Shown here one piece after another: positions 8,778 through 16,223 of a DNA stretch of 64,000 nt (positions are counted from its first letter, which is position 1; every line of letters starts with the position of its first letter). The notes below the pieces were generated by a model that made no database searches, was not told the origin of the DNA, and saw nothing but the letters and a program-made list of their open reading frames with translations. The stretch is taken from positions 62,001 through 126,000 of the forward strand of contig NZ_JAOQJQ010000002.1 of NCBI RefSeq assembly GCF_025566885.1, given 5' to 3'. The stretch comes from Brotonthovivens ammoniilytica. Its GTDB lineage: Bacteria; Bacillota; Clostridia; Lachnospirales; Lachnospiraceae. The position numbers and the translations under genes are program-made.

Positions 8778-9203
8778 ATGGCATATAACCATGGAAAAGC
8801 AGAGCGCAAATGGAAGCTCTGGAAAGAGAAAGAAGAAAAGATTTTAAGAGACAGCGGTGTTTCTGAAGATATGATTGAAGCAATTCGTCTCTATGACCGT
8901 CAGGCATTTAATTCAGACAGACGCTATTATGAGCGTGTGCAGGAAACAGGTACATATCTGGATACGGTAGCAGCATCCACCGATCAGGCAGAACCGAAAA
9001 CAGTACAGGACTTCTTGGATCGTATTGAGAATCAGGAATTGTATCATATACTGATCACAGTGGACAGGCTTACCCTGCAGATCGTTCTGATGAAGATCCA
9101 GGGGTACAGCACTCATGAAATCGCCAGGTATCTGAAGATTACCGAAAAGGCGGTTTACAGACGCATGGACAGGTTAAAAGAAAAAATCAAAAAAATATTT
9201 TAA
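8778..9203 (+). CDS. Sigma-70-like HTH factor of the mobile element
   Basis: A 141-residue basic protein with a sigma-70 region 4-like helix-turn-helix at the C-terminus (MKIQGYSTHEIARYLKITEK, then VYRRMDRLKEKIKK). The N-terminal part is charged and helical, without a clear region 2. Proteins of this size and design occur near the integrase end of Tn916/Tn1549-type elements, where they act as element-specific transcription regulators. The start at 8778 is chosen because GGAGGTAAGGA lies directly upstream; a frame extension to 8745 would begin inside the inverted repeat. Confidence 0.75.
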   Translation: MAYNHGKAERKWKLWKEKEEKILRDSGVSEDMIEAIRLYDRQAFNSDRRYYERVQETGTYLDTVAASTDQAEPKTVQDFLDRIENQELYHILITVDRLTLQIVLMKIQGYSTHEIARYLKITEKAVYRRMDRLKEKIKKIF

Positions 9204-9236
9204 TGTGAGGGGAAATTGATAGGTTCCCATTGGCGA

Positions 9237-9272
9237 CAGGGTGAGAGGACGAAATCCTCCACCCTGTTTTCC
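9237..9272 (+). terminator. Stem-loop after the sigma-like gene
   Basis: CAGGGTG pairs with CACCCTG around an inner GAGGA/TCCTC helix with a CGAAA loop, followed by TTTT. It is probably the transcription terminator of the preceding gene. Confidence 0.6.
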
Positions 9273-9790
9273 TTTGTGTGGCAAAAACAGGATTGTTCCT
9301 TGACAACCGAATAGTCATTCGCCAAATACTTCCTCTTTGTGATTGTGATGAGCATAAGCGTACGGAGCAGTACGCCAAGACCTGCCGACAAGCAAATAGC
9401 GATGAAAGGTGGTGAGCGAGCCTATACTGACTCCAAATATCGGGTAGCCCCCGGTTTCGCCATAACCCACAAAGAGCATAATGGTACTCCCGTCCAGTCA
9501 CAGTCCGAGCGGTATCCAATCCGCCGCAGGCAATGAGGGCGGCTCTGGCAGACCGTCAGTTGGGGTGAAACTCCCGTGGAGTCAGTTCGCTGCTGACCGT
9601 TTGGCGACTTCCCTATGCTTTTGCGCATTTGCATTTCGGGGTGTCGAGGACAAATAGAAATGCCATGATCATAAAGCCAGACACAAGGTTATCAATGAGA
9701 ACAGAGCTTTGTTTTATAGGCTCCCGACCTCAATAAGCCTTTTGTCTGGCTTATTACATAGACAGAAACCGTATGTCAAATATAGATTGG
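9273..9790 (+). other. Structured, gene-free tract in the element, possible ncRNA
   Basis: About 500 bases without a convincing reading frame on either strand and noticeably richer in G+C than the flanks. Local helices can be drawn, for example GCGTAC/GTACGC (near 9358-9374) and GTCAG/CTGAC (near 9580-9598). The only frames are overlapping ones with no ribosome sites or family resemblance. It may encode a structured RNA, contain an origin of transfer, or hold a decayed gene. I do not recognise it as a named RNA family. Confidence 0.35.
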
Positions 9791-9801
9791 AGGGCATTCA
9801 A

Positions 9802-10188
9802 ATGAAAAGAACTGTCAGGCGTGGAGATATTTACTACGCAAAACTTGATCCGCATATCGGCTCTGAACAGGGCGGCACAAGACCTGTCCTCATTCTTTCC
9901 AATGATACAGGAAACAGGTTCAGCCCCACGGTCATTGTTGCCGCCATTACGAGTCGAGTACGAAAGAAAACGAAGCTACCGACACATTACTATTTGGAAG
10001 ATGTTGACGGGCTTCCCGAAAATTCAATTATTCTCTTTGAACAGGTGCGCACGATTGATAAAAGCCGTCTCAAAGAGAAAGTAACACAGCTTGATAAACA
10101 ATCTATGGAAAAGATTGTTTTACCCCTATTCATCAGCATGGGTGCAGAAAAAGAGCTGAAAGCAGAAAGGAGGATTTCTCATGTTTGA
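9802..10188 (+). CDS. MazF/PemK-family endoribonuclease toxin
   Basis: A 128-residue protein of the MazF/PemK/Kid family, which cleaves mRNA at short sequence motifs. The diagnostic N-terminus RRGDIYYAKLDPHIGSEQGGTRPVLILSND contains the RGD-like loop, the E-G-RP motif and the buried core strand; the T-SR segment (AAITSR) follows. The start has TTGGAGGG upstream. No MazE-like antitoxin precedes it, and the gene behind it, overlapping by 8 bases, encodes an excisionase-like HTH protein. It may stabilise the mobile element; alternatively it is an orphan toxin-like regulator. Confidence 0.88.
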   Translation: MKRTVRRGDIYYAKLDPHIGSEQGGTRPVLILSNDTGNRFSPTVIVAAITSRVRKKTKLPTHYYLEDVDGLPENSIILFEQVRTIDKSRLKEKVTQLDKQSMEKIVLPLFISMGAEKELKAERRISHV

Positions 10189-10423
10189 GGATAGAATTGC
10201 AGCATTAAATAAGGATACAGAAGCTATGCCGAGTATTCCATATGAGAAAAGAATTTATACAGTAGATGAGATCCAGGACATTTTAGGCATCGGCAGGAAT
10301 TCTGCCTATAATCTTGTGAAATCCGGCGTATTCCACAGTGTCCGTATTGGCGGCAATATCCGTATTTCAAAAAAGAGCTTTGACGATTGGCTTGATAAAC
10401 AGATGGATACTTGTCAAGTGTGA
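10181..10423 (+). CDS. Excisionase-like HTH protein overlapping mazF
   Basis: An 80-residue protein with one MerR-type/HTH_17 excisionase-like domain (about residues 25-75; YTVDEIQDILGIGRNSAYNLVKSGVFHSVRIGG). It starts 8 bases inside the mazF-like gene with GGAGG upstream, so the two are translationally coupled. It begins MFEDRIA, exactly as the protein at 10972 does, so the two are duplicates. It could be a recombination directionality factor, a repressor, or a replacement antitoxin for the toxin; the sequence does not decide. Confidence 0.75.
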   Translation: MFEDRIAALNKDTEAMPSIPYEKRIYTVDEIQDILGIGRNSAYNLVKSGVFHSVRIGGNIRISKKSFDDWLDKQMDTCQV

Positions 10424-10478
10424 AAAATCCCTTGAACTGTCGGATTTGCATATTTCACTTTTTCTCTGATTTTCCATA

Positions 10479-10512
10479 CTATATAGCCAAGCAGAGATGC
10501 TTGGCTATATAG
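10479..10512 (+). repeat. Perfect 15-base hairpin between HTH genes
   Basis: The arm CTATATAGCCAAGCA is followed by GAGA and its exact reverse complement. No T-run follows, so it is not a standard terminator. It may be a binding site for the neighbouring HTH proteins or an RNA processing signal. A second small stem (CGGCT/AGCCG) followed by an A-run lies at 10522-10542. Confidence 0.7.
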
Positions 10513-10564
10513 CATACCCTAACGGCTGACGAGCCGAAAAAAATATGAATCGGAGGAAAATACA

Positions 10565-10999
10565 ATGAAAAAGAAAAGCATGTCCGTGCGAGAAATGCGT
10601 CGGCTTCTTGGGCTTGGTAAGACGGAAGCATACTGGCTCGTGAAAAAGAACTATTTTGATACGGTCATCATCGCCGGTAAGATGCGTGTGATGATCGAGA
10701 GCTTTGAAAACTGGTACGCCAACCAGCTTCATTATAAGAAAATAATTGGTGAAGCACCGGGAAAGAATTGGACATCCATCACAATGTCAATTCAGGAAAC
10801 TGCCAGCTTACTTGGGATTGCTGAAGGAACCCTATATGACTTGATGAAGAAGAAACCTTTCAAAACGGTAAAGGTTGGCATGTATACCCGTATTTACATA
10901 GATAGCTTCGAGGATTGGTACAACTCTCAATCCCACTATAAGAAAGTTATCAAAAATGAGGAGGTGGTAGCATGTTTGAAGATCGCATCGCTGAATTAA
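10565..10999 (+). CDS. Tandem excisionase-like HTH protein
   Basis: A 144-residue protein built of two similar HTH_17/excisionase-like domains, about residues 1-60 and 75-135. Each ends in a related motif (FENWYANQLHYKK and FEDWYNSQSHYKK), so it arose by internal duplication. The start has CGGAGG upstream. It overlaps the next HTH gene by 28 bases. In Firmicute mobile elements such proteins are annotated as excisionases or DNA-binding regulators. Two linked DNA-reading heads suggest recognition of a repeated site, perhaps integrase arm sites. Confidence 0.7.
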   Translation: MKKKSMSVREMRRLLGLGKTEAYWLVKKNYFDTVIIAGKMRVMIESFENWYANQLHYKKIIGEAPGKNWTSITMSIQETASLLGIAEGTLYDLMKKKPFKTVKVGMYTRIYIDSFEDWYNSQSHYKKVIKNEEVVACLKIASLN

Positions 11000-11187
11000 A
11001 TGGAGTTTCAAAAACTACTCCGAATAAGAAAAGCTATACTGTTGCAGAAATTCGGCAGATTCTTGGAATAAGCCGCCCCACTGCATATAAGCTGATAAAT
11101 CAGAATGTGTTTCAGAGTGTTCGATTGAATAGTGGCATCAGAATCGTAAAAAGCAGTTTTGATGCATGGCTCGAAACAAGAGAATAA
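10972..11187 (+). CDS. Excisionase-like HTH protein preceding integrase
   Basis: A 71-residue HTH_17 protein (YTVAEIRQILGISRPTAYKLINQNVFQSVRLNSGIRI) ending 13 bases before the integrase. Its position immediately upstream of a tyrosine integrase is that of Xis in many elements. It shares the MFEDRIA start and most of its core with the protein at 10181. The start ATG lies behind GAGGAGGTGG inside the preceding gene. Confidence 0.75.
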   Translation: MFEDRIAELNGVSKTTPNKKSYTVAEIRQILGISRPTAYKLINQNVFQSVRLNSGIRIVKSSFDAWLETRE

Positions 11188-11200
11188 GGAGGTGTTTTAC

Positions 11201-12580
11201 ATGGCATCTATTGTTAAGAGAAAAAACCGCTATTCTGTGGTTTACAGCTATACGGATGAAAACGGCGTAAAGAGGCAAAAGTGGGAAACATTTGCTACTA
11301 ATGCCGAAGCCAAAAAGCGCAAAGTGCAGGTTGAATTTGAACAGGAGACAGGTACTTTTATTACCCCTTCCGCTAAGACGGTCAGTGATCTTCTGGAAGA
11401 ATACATGTCTATTTATGGTGTGAATACCTGGGCATTATCGACCTATGAAGCAAGGCGAAGCCTGATCTTCAATTATATTACTCCGCTGATTGGAGATATT
11501 AAACTGGAAGATCTGACACCAAGAACAATGGACAAATTCTATCAGAGCTTATTATCGGTCAAGGCAAAAGTGGTAAATAACCGCAGGCCGAACAATGAAT
11601 ATCTCACCGCCCATACAGTTAGAGAGATTCATAAGCTGCTCCGCAATGCCTTTAATCAGGCAGTAAAATGGGAACTGATGTCAAGGAATCCTGTTCTTAA
11701 TGCTACCCTTCCAAAAGAAGAACATAAAGAGCGTGCAATCTGGACAGCAGAAACACTGTTTAAAGCATTGGAAGTTTGTGACGATGACAATCTGGCATTG
11801 GCACTGAATCTTGCTTTTTCCTGCTCATTGCGAATGGGTGAACTTCTCGGACTGACCTGGGACTGTATCGATATTTCAGAGGATAGCATAAAAAATGGAT
11901 GTGCCTATATCTTTGTCAACAAAGAGCTTCAGCGTGTTAATCGCAATGCGTTGGAACAGTTGGGGGAAAAAGGAGTTGTCTTTAAGTTTCCACCTGCGCT
12001 GGCAAGTACACACACAGCGCTGGTGCTGAAAGAGCCGAAAACAAAAACAAGTATACGAAAGGTATTTCTTCCGAAAACAGTTGCAGAAATGCTTGTTGAT
12101 CGACACGAGGAAATTGAAAACTACAAGGCACTGTTTGGTGACGAATACCTGGACTTTAATCTCGTATTCGCTTCTTCCTGCGGCAGACCGATTGAAGGAC
12201 AGGTTATCAATCGAGCTTTAGGAAAGCTGATCAAAGATCATGATTTGCCGCCTGTCGTATTTCATAGTTTCAGACATTCAAGTATCACTTATAAGCTAAA
12301 ACTCAACGGTGGCGATATGAAATCCGTACAGGGTGATTCCGGTCACGCACAGGTTAAGATGGTAGCTGATGTATATTCCCACATTATAGACGAGGACAGA
12401 CGCTTAAATGCTCAGCGATTTGAAGAGCAGTTTTACCAGGGAAAATCAATCCCAGCGGTTGAAGAACCAGAAGAACCCCCTGCTCCAGAAGAAACACAGA
12501 CTGAACAGGAGCTGCTTCAGAAACTTCTTGCCAATCCAGAAATGGCAGCCCTTTTGAAATCACTGGCGAAAACCATATGA
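11201..12580 (+). CDS. int: Tyrosine site-specific integrase
   Basis: A 459-residue tyrosine recombinase of the Tn916/phage integrase class. It has an N-terminal arm-binding domain (about 1-60), a SAM-like core-binding domain (about 60-165) and a catalytic domain. Catalytic residues can be placed: Arg in SLRMGELLGLTW, Lys near KTSIRKVFL, His-x-x-Arg in FHSFRHSS, His in GHAQVKMVADVYSH and the Tyr of the same motif. The C-terminal tail is Glu/Pro-rich. The ATG at 11201 is chosen for its AAGGAGG. The gene faces the attachment site about 690 bases downstream and should catalyse integration into, and with an Xis excision from, a tRNA-Arg gene. Confidence 0.93.
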   Translation: MASIVKRKNRYSVVYSYTDENGVKRQKWETFATNAEAKKRKVQVEFEQETGTFITPSAKTVSDLLEEYMSIYGVNTWALSTYEARRSLIFNYITPLIGDIKLEDLTPRTMDKFYQSLLSVKAKVVNNRRPNNEYLTAHTVREIHKLLRNAFNQAVKWELMSRNPVLNATLPKEEHKERAIWTAETLFKALEVCDDDNLALALNLAFSCSLRMGELLGLTWDCIDISEDSIKNGCAYIFVNKELQRVNRNALEQLGEKGVVFKFPPALASTHTALVLKEPKTKTSIRKVFLPKTVAEMLVDRHEEIENYKALFGDEYLDFNLVFASSCGRPIEGQVINRALGKLIKDHDLPPVVFHSFRHSSITYKLKLNGGDMKSVQGDSGHAQVKMVADVYSHIIDEDRRLNAQRFEEQFYQGKSIPAVEEPEEPPAPEETQTEQELLQKLLANPEMAALLKSLAKTI

Positions 12581-12585
12581 CATTG

Positions 12586-12634
12586 AGGAGCCGTTGCAAA
12601 TAGATGAGTAGTCATCTATGGAGCAATGGCTCCT
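12586..12634 (+). terminator. Long hairpin after the integrase gene
   Basis: AGGAGCC-g-TTGC pairs with GCAA-t-GGCTCCT, with an inner ATAGATGA/TCATCTAT helix. It begins 5 bases after the integrase stop and is followed only by a weak pyrimidine run, so it is a probable terminator or mRNA end. Confidence 0.55.
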
Positions 12635-12667
12635 TCTGCTATATCATATTAAGATTGGAGTGATTGA

Positions 12668-12904
12668 TTGAAAGATATTTTTACGGATATGCAGGCCCAA
12701 ATAGGATGTCAGTATATATCTGATCTGCCCTACCATAAGAGTGCGGTCTGGTTGGAACTGAAAAACTTTTGTCTGTCTGAATATCCTAAGAAACAGTTAG
12801 AAGATTTTTCACATTATGTATTTGATGTGCCTTATACCGCTATACAGGAAGCGTTGCAAAGAAAAGATATAATGAGCCATAAAAGAAAAGCGTGTGCAGA
12901 TTGA
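12668..12904 (+). CDS. Hypothetical 78-residue protein at element end
   Basis: A TTG-initiated frame behind GATTGGAGTG, encoding a soluble acidic protein without a recognisable domain. It lies between the integrase hairpin and the attachment site, so it is the last gene of the element. The Tyr/Leu-rich middle (FSHYVFDVPYTAIQEALQ) looks like real protein rather than a shadow frame, but no function can be assigned. Confidence 0.5.
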   Translation: MKDIFTDMQAQIGCQYISDLPYHKSAVWLELKNFCLSEYPKKQLEDFSHYVFDVPYTAIQEALQRKDIMSHKRKACAD

Positions 12905-13251
12905 AGTAATAGATCATAGAGCAAGCATCTGCACCCAAAGAAACACAAGAGGAAAATCCAACATGGGTTGTCCTCTTTCTTTCAGTCTATTGTTTACATA
13001 CTGTTCTTGAGAAGTTACAGAGCAGATCAGGAGAGTCGTCCTAACACCAGAAGGGACGCATCCGCACAGCAGCGACTTGTTTTTACTATTTAGTATTTTC
13101 CCAACTCCTGTTTTTTTGCTAATCACCTGCAAATTGAATGGCATAAAACACCTTAAAATCAGCAGAAATACCGAGGTACAGGATAACATCCTGATGCCGT
13201 GAAAACCCAGTAAATACGGGGATTATTTAAACTTAGAAGGTAGCTGATTGA
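12905..13251. other. Gene-free end of the mobile element
   Basis: About 350 bases between the last small gene and the attachment site. A minus-strand frame at 12914-13189 has no ribosome site and looks spurious. Integrase arm-binding sites would be expected here, but I could not define a convincing repeat. Confidence 0.4.
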
Positions 13252-13276
13252 CCTTTAGGAGTGCCTCTCCTAAGGG
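13252..13276. other. Probable attachment core (att site)
   Basis: CCTTTAGGAG and CTCCTAAGGG form an inverted repeat (9 of 10 positions) separated by TGCCT. This is the geometry of two integrase core sites flanking a short overlap. The right arm is the anticodon-loop region of a tRNA-Arg(CCU). It marks the junction between element (left) and chromosome (right). Confidence 0.7.
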
Positions 13277-13310
13277 TTAGTTGTAGGTTCGATTCCTACT
13301 ATGGGTGCCA
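13267..13310 (+). pseudogene. Displaced 3' half of tRNA-Arg(CCU)
   Basis: The anticodon loop CTCCTAA, part of the 3' anticodon stem, a complete T arm (GTAGG-TTCGATT-CCTAC), acceptor 3' strand and encoded CCA are present. No D arm or matching 5' acceptor occurs within tRNA length upstream. It is therefore the fragment left when an element inserted into the gene and restored a whole copy at its other end, which lies outside the window. Confidence 0.8.
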
Positions 13311-13318
13311 CCAGCAAT

Positions 13319-13360
13319 GCCGAGAAACTTCTAAAATGGTTTTTCGGCTTTTCTATTTTT
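13319..13360 (+). terminator. Native terminator of the split tRNA-Arg gene
   Basis: GCCGA-g-AAAC pairs with GTTT-t-TCGGC and is followed by TTTTCTATTTTT. It is positioned just after the tRNA 3' fragment, as expected for the original chromosomal gene. Confidence 0.65.
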
Positions 13361-13414
13361 CTAAACAATTCAAACTTTAAATTTTCCATAAAATAAGCAG
13401 CAAACCTTGAAAAT

Positions 13415-13777
13415 TTACATCACAGGACATGTAATTTCCATTAGTTTTTCAATCATATGATGGAGCAAATCTGCTGCTTTTGTATCTGATACTTTGTAGT
13501 AAACTTCTTTTCCGTCCCGTCTGCTGATAATTAAGCCGCCGGATTTTAATTGTTTCAGATGATGGGAAACTGCAGGACTGCTCATATCCACCAGAGCAGA
13601 AATATTAGTTACACATTCTTCACAGTGGCATAAAAGCCAGAAAATCTTAATTCTGCTGGCGTCGCCCAGCTGTTTAAAAATGTCTGAAATAAGACGGAAA
13701 TCTTCTGTATCCGGCATATCATCTATACAGTGCTCTATTTGTTGACCATGATTATGAGGAAGCTGCTGTGTTGTCAT
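13415..13777 (-). CDS. ArsR-family metal-sensing repressor
   Basis: A 120-residue ArsR/SmtB-type winged-helix repressor. The core is present: DASRIKIFWLLCHCEECVTNISALVDMSSPAVSHHLKQLKSGG, then the wing RRDGKEVYYKVSD. A Cys-containing ELCVC-like segment (CHCEECV) corresponds to the metal-sensing site of CadC/ArsR proteins, and His-rich tails (N-terminal HNHGQQIEHC) could add ligands. It is divergent from a heavy-metal-binding protein and a P-type ATPase and should repress them until metal (Cd, Pb or Zn) binds. Confidence 0.88.
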   Translation of the reverse strand: MTTQQLPHNHGQQIEHCIDDMPDTEDFRLISDIFKQLGDASRIKIFWLLCHCEECVTNISALVDMSSPAVSHHLKQLKSGGLIISRRDGKEVYYKVSDTKAADLLHHMIEKLMEITCPVM

Positions 13778-13876
13778 AATGTTTTATCCTTCCAAAAAAT
13801 ATAATATAATAAATAGTACCATTGAAAGAATTGAACTGTCAAATTTGATTTCATTGAAAGAAATTTAAAAAATATA

Positions 13877-13905
13877 TTGACAATTATTTATTGTCAGCGT
13901 ATATT
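13877..13905 (+). promoter_or_regulatory. Promoter with overlapping dyad for the metal-efflux genes
   Basis: TTGACA (13877-13882), a 17-base spacer and TATATT (13900-13905) form a near-consensus promoter reading toward the HMA gene. The dyad TGACAAT-tattt-ATTGTCA (13878-13896) covers the -35 and spacer, an ideal position for repression by the divergent ArsR protein. Confidence 0.75.
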
Positions 13906-13959
13906 AAAACTAACAATTAAACATATATTTAATTATTTAATCGAAAGGAAGAAAAGATT

Positions 13960-14178
13960 ATGAAAAAAACTTATAAAATTGATGTGGATTGTGCTAACTG
14001 TGCAAACAAAATGGAAATTGCTGCCAAAAATACAAATGGTGTAAAAGACGCTACCGTTAATTTTATGGCATTAAAAATGATTGTGGAATTTGAAGAAGGC
14101 CAGGAACCAAAAACGGTTATGAAAGATGTCCTTAAAAATTGTAAAAAGGTGGAAGATGACTGTGAGATCTTCTTTTAA
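13960..14178 (+). CDS. HMA-domain heavy-metal-binding protein
   Basis: A 72-residue free-standing heavy-metal-associated domain with the metal-binding motif DCANCANK (the family's CxxC) near residues 11-18 and a second acidic/Cys site DDCEIFF at the C-terminus. In most CadA/ZntA pumps this domain is fused to the ATPase N-terminus; here it is a separate gene 28 bases ahead of an ATPase that lacks it. It probably delivers the metal to, or regulates, that pump. Confidence 0.88.
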   Translation: MKKTYKIDVDCANCANKMEIAAKNTNGVKDATVNFMALKMIVEFEEGQEPKTVMKDVLKNCKKVEDDCEIFF

Positions 14179-14206
14179 ATAAAATCCACTTGTAGAATAG
14201 GAGGAT

Positions 14207-16096
14207 TTGAAGATGAATAAGAAACAGAAAAAAATGTTAATTCGTATTCTTATTTCAGCAGCGTTATTGATTATACTCCATTTTATTCCATTAAGCGGCA
14301 TTCTGAGATTTGTTTTATATATGATCCCATATCTGATTGTTGGATATGATATTCTTAAAAAAGCTGGAAAAGGTATTATTAACCGGCAGATTTTTGACGA
14401 ATGTTTTTTAATGGCAGTTGCAACAATAGGAGCTATTGTTCTTGCGGTTTATGATGACGGGGATTATGTAGAAGCAATTGCAGTTATGCTGTTTTATCAG
14501 ATAGGAGAATGGTTTCAGAGTTATGCTGTGGGTAAAAGCCGCAGAAATATCAGTGATCTGATGGATATCCGTCCGGATTATGCAAATGTTGAACAGGATG
14601 GTGTGCTGGAAAAAATTGATCCGGATGAAGTATCCATAGGAACTACAATTATTGTACAGCCGGGAGAAAAAGTACCTATTGATGGTATTATAACAGAAGG
14701 AACTTCTACTCTAAATACAAGTGCATTAACCGGAGAAAGTCTGCCCAGGGAAGCATCTGCAGGGGACGAAGTTATCAGCGGCTGTATAAATATGACAGGC
14801 GTTTTAAAAATCAGGACCACAAAGGAATTTGGAGAATCTACGGTTTCTAAAATTTTAGATCTTGTTGAAAATGCCAGTTCCAGAAAATCAAAGTCAGAAG
14901 ATTTTATTTCAAAATTTGCAAGAATATATACCCCGGCTGTCTGTTTTGCGGCACTGGCGCTGGCGATTATTCCGCCTGTTGTGCAGCTGATGATTCCTGG
15001 TATGACGCCGGAATGGGGCATGTGGATTTATCGTGCGCTGACTTTTCTTGTTATCAGCTGCCCGTGTGCTCTTGTTATTAGTATACCTCTTAGTTTTTTT
15101 GCTGGAATCGGAGGCGCAAGCAAAGCAGGTGTACTGGTGAAAGGATCCAATTACCTGGAGAGTTTATCAAAGGCCAGATATGTTGTATTTGATAAAACCG
15201 GTACATTGACAAGAGGAGTATTTGAAGTAAATGGAATCCATCACAATGAAATGGAAGAAGAAAAGCTCCTGGAATATGCTGCTCTTGCAGAGAGTGCGTC
15301 GTCTCACCCTATCAGTAAAAGTCTGCAGCGTGCATATGGAAAGAGAATAGACCGGTCTAGAGTCTCTAATATCAGGGAAATCAGCGGTAATGGAGTAATT
15401 GCTGAGGTAGATGGGATTGAAGTTGCAGCCGGAAACGCAAAATTAATGAAAACACTGAATATAACACCTGTTAATTGCCATCAGGTAGGAACTATTATTC
15501 ATATGGCTGTTAATGGAAGTTATGCAGGACATATTGTTATATCAGATGTTATAAAACCAAATGCAAAAGCTGCGGTTTCGGCCTTAAAAGCTGCCGGTGT
15601 GGAAAAAACAGTAATGCTGACAGGTGATGCTGATGCAGTTGCAAAGCAGGTTGCCGCATCTTTGGGTATTGATGAAGTATATAGTGAACTGCTGCCCGGG
15701 GATAAAGTTGAAAAAGTAGAAAAGCTTTTAACAGAAAAACCGGAGAAAGAAAAACTGGCATTTGTGGGAGACGGAATTAATGATGCTCCGGTACTTTCCA
15801 GAGCGGATATTGGAATTGCCATGGGGGCTATGGGATCTGATGCGGCGATAGAAGCAGCGGATATCGTGTTAATGGATGATGATCCCTTAAAGATCTCCAA
15901 AGCGATCAAGATATCCCGAAAATGTCTGGGAATTGTATATCAGAACATTATTTTTGCTATTGGCATTAAAATGATATTTTTGATTTTAGGAGCTTTTGGT
16001 ATTGCTGATATGTGGTTTGCGATTTTTGCAGATGTGGGAGTCATGATTATTGCAGTATTAAATGCAGTCCGGGCATTATTTGTAAAAAAATTGTAG
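14207..16096 (+). CDS. Heavy-metal P1B-type ATPase, CadA/ZntA-like
   Basis: A 629-residue efflux ATPase of the plasma membrane. Visible motifs are the actuator TGES, the transmembrane SCPCALVIS (CPC, typical of Zn/Cd/Pb or Cu pumps), phosphorylation site DKTGTLT, the ASSHPIS histidine motif and hinge GDGINDAP. It has no N-terminal metal-binding domain, which is supplied by the upstream gene. The neighbouring ArsR regulator and the absence of Cu-type motifs favour Zn/Cd/Pb export. Initiation is at an ATG behind TAGGAGG. Confidence 0.92.
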   Translation: MKMNKKQKKMLIRILISAALLIILHFIPLSGILRFVLYMIPYLIVGYDILKKAGKGIINRQIFDECFLMAVATIGAIVLAVYDDGDYVEAIAVMLFYQIGEWFQSYAVGKSRRNISDLMDIRPDYANVEQDGVLEKIDPDEVSIGTTIIVQPGEKVPIDGIITEGTSTLNTSALTGESLPREASAGDEVISGCINMTGVLKIRTTKEFGESTVSKILDLVENASSRKSKSEDFISKFARIYTPAVCFAALALAIIPPVVQLMIPGMTPEWGMWIYRALTFLVISCPCALVISIPLSFFAGIGGASKAGVLVKGSNYLESLSKARYVVFDKTGTLTRGVFEVNGIHHNEMEEEKLLEYAALAESASSHPISKSLQRAYGKRIDRSRVSNIREISGNGVIAEVDGIEVAAGNAKLMKTLNITPVNCHQVGTIIHMAVNGSYAGHIVISDVIKPNAKAAVSALKAAGVEKTVMLTGDADAVAKQVAASLGIDEVYSELLPGDKVEKVEKLLTEKPEKEKLAFVGDGINDAPVLSRADIGIAMGAMGSDAAIEAADIVLMDDDPLKISKAIKISRKCLGIVYQNIIFAIGIKMIFLILGAFGIADMWFAIFADVGVMIIAVLNAVRALFVKKL

Positions 16097-16121
16097 TAAG
16101 AAAAATTCGATAATTAAAAAT

Positions 16122-16211
16122 AAAAAAGGTATGACAATGTATGATACGTTATAACAATCGTTAAAGATGTTATCTGACCTGCAAAAAAAGTATCAGCTGT
16201 CATACCTTTTT
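16122..16211. terminator. Bidirectional terminator between ATPase and ddh
   Basis: AAAAAAGGTATGACA and TGTCATACCTTTTT are complementary arms about 60 bases apart, with A- and T-runs on the outer sides. They can serve both convergent genes. Confidence 0.6.
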
Positions 16212-16223
16212 ATACTTTTTAAA

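Noticed and set aside
9187..9634. Minus-strand frames of 70 and 110 residues in the gene-free tract
   Set aside because: They overlap each other, lack ribosome sites and run against the direction of all element genes; they look like chance frames in G+C-richer DNA.
12914..13189. Minus-strand open frame of 91 residues at the element end
   Set aside because: No ribosome site, no family resemblance, and it lies in the expected noncoding att flank.
13201..13310. A complete tRNA-Arg gene
   Set aside because: The 3' half is perfect, but the only 5' acceptor-like match (ACCCAG) is about 106 bases away and no D arm lies between, so it is a displaced fragment.
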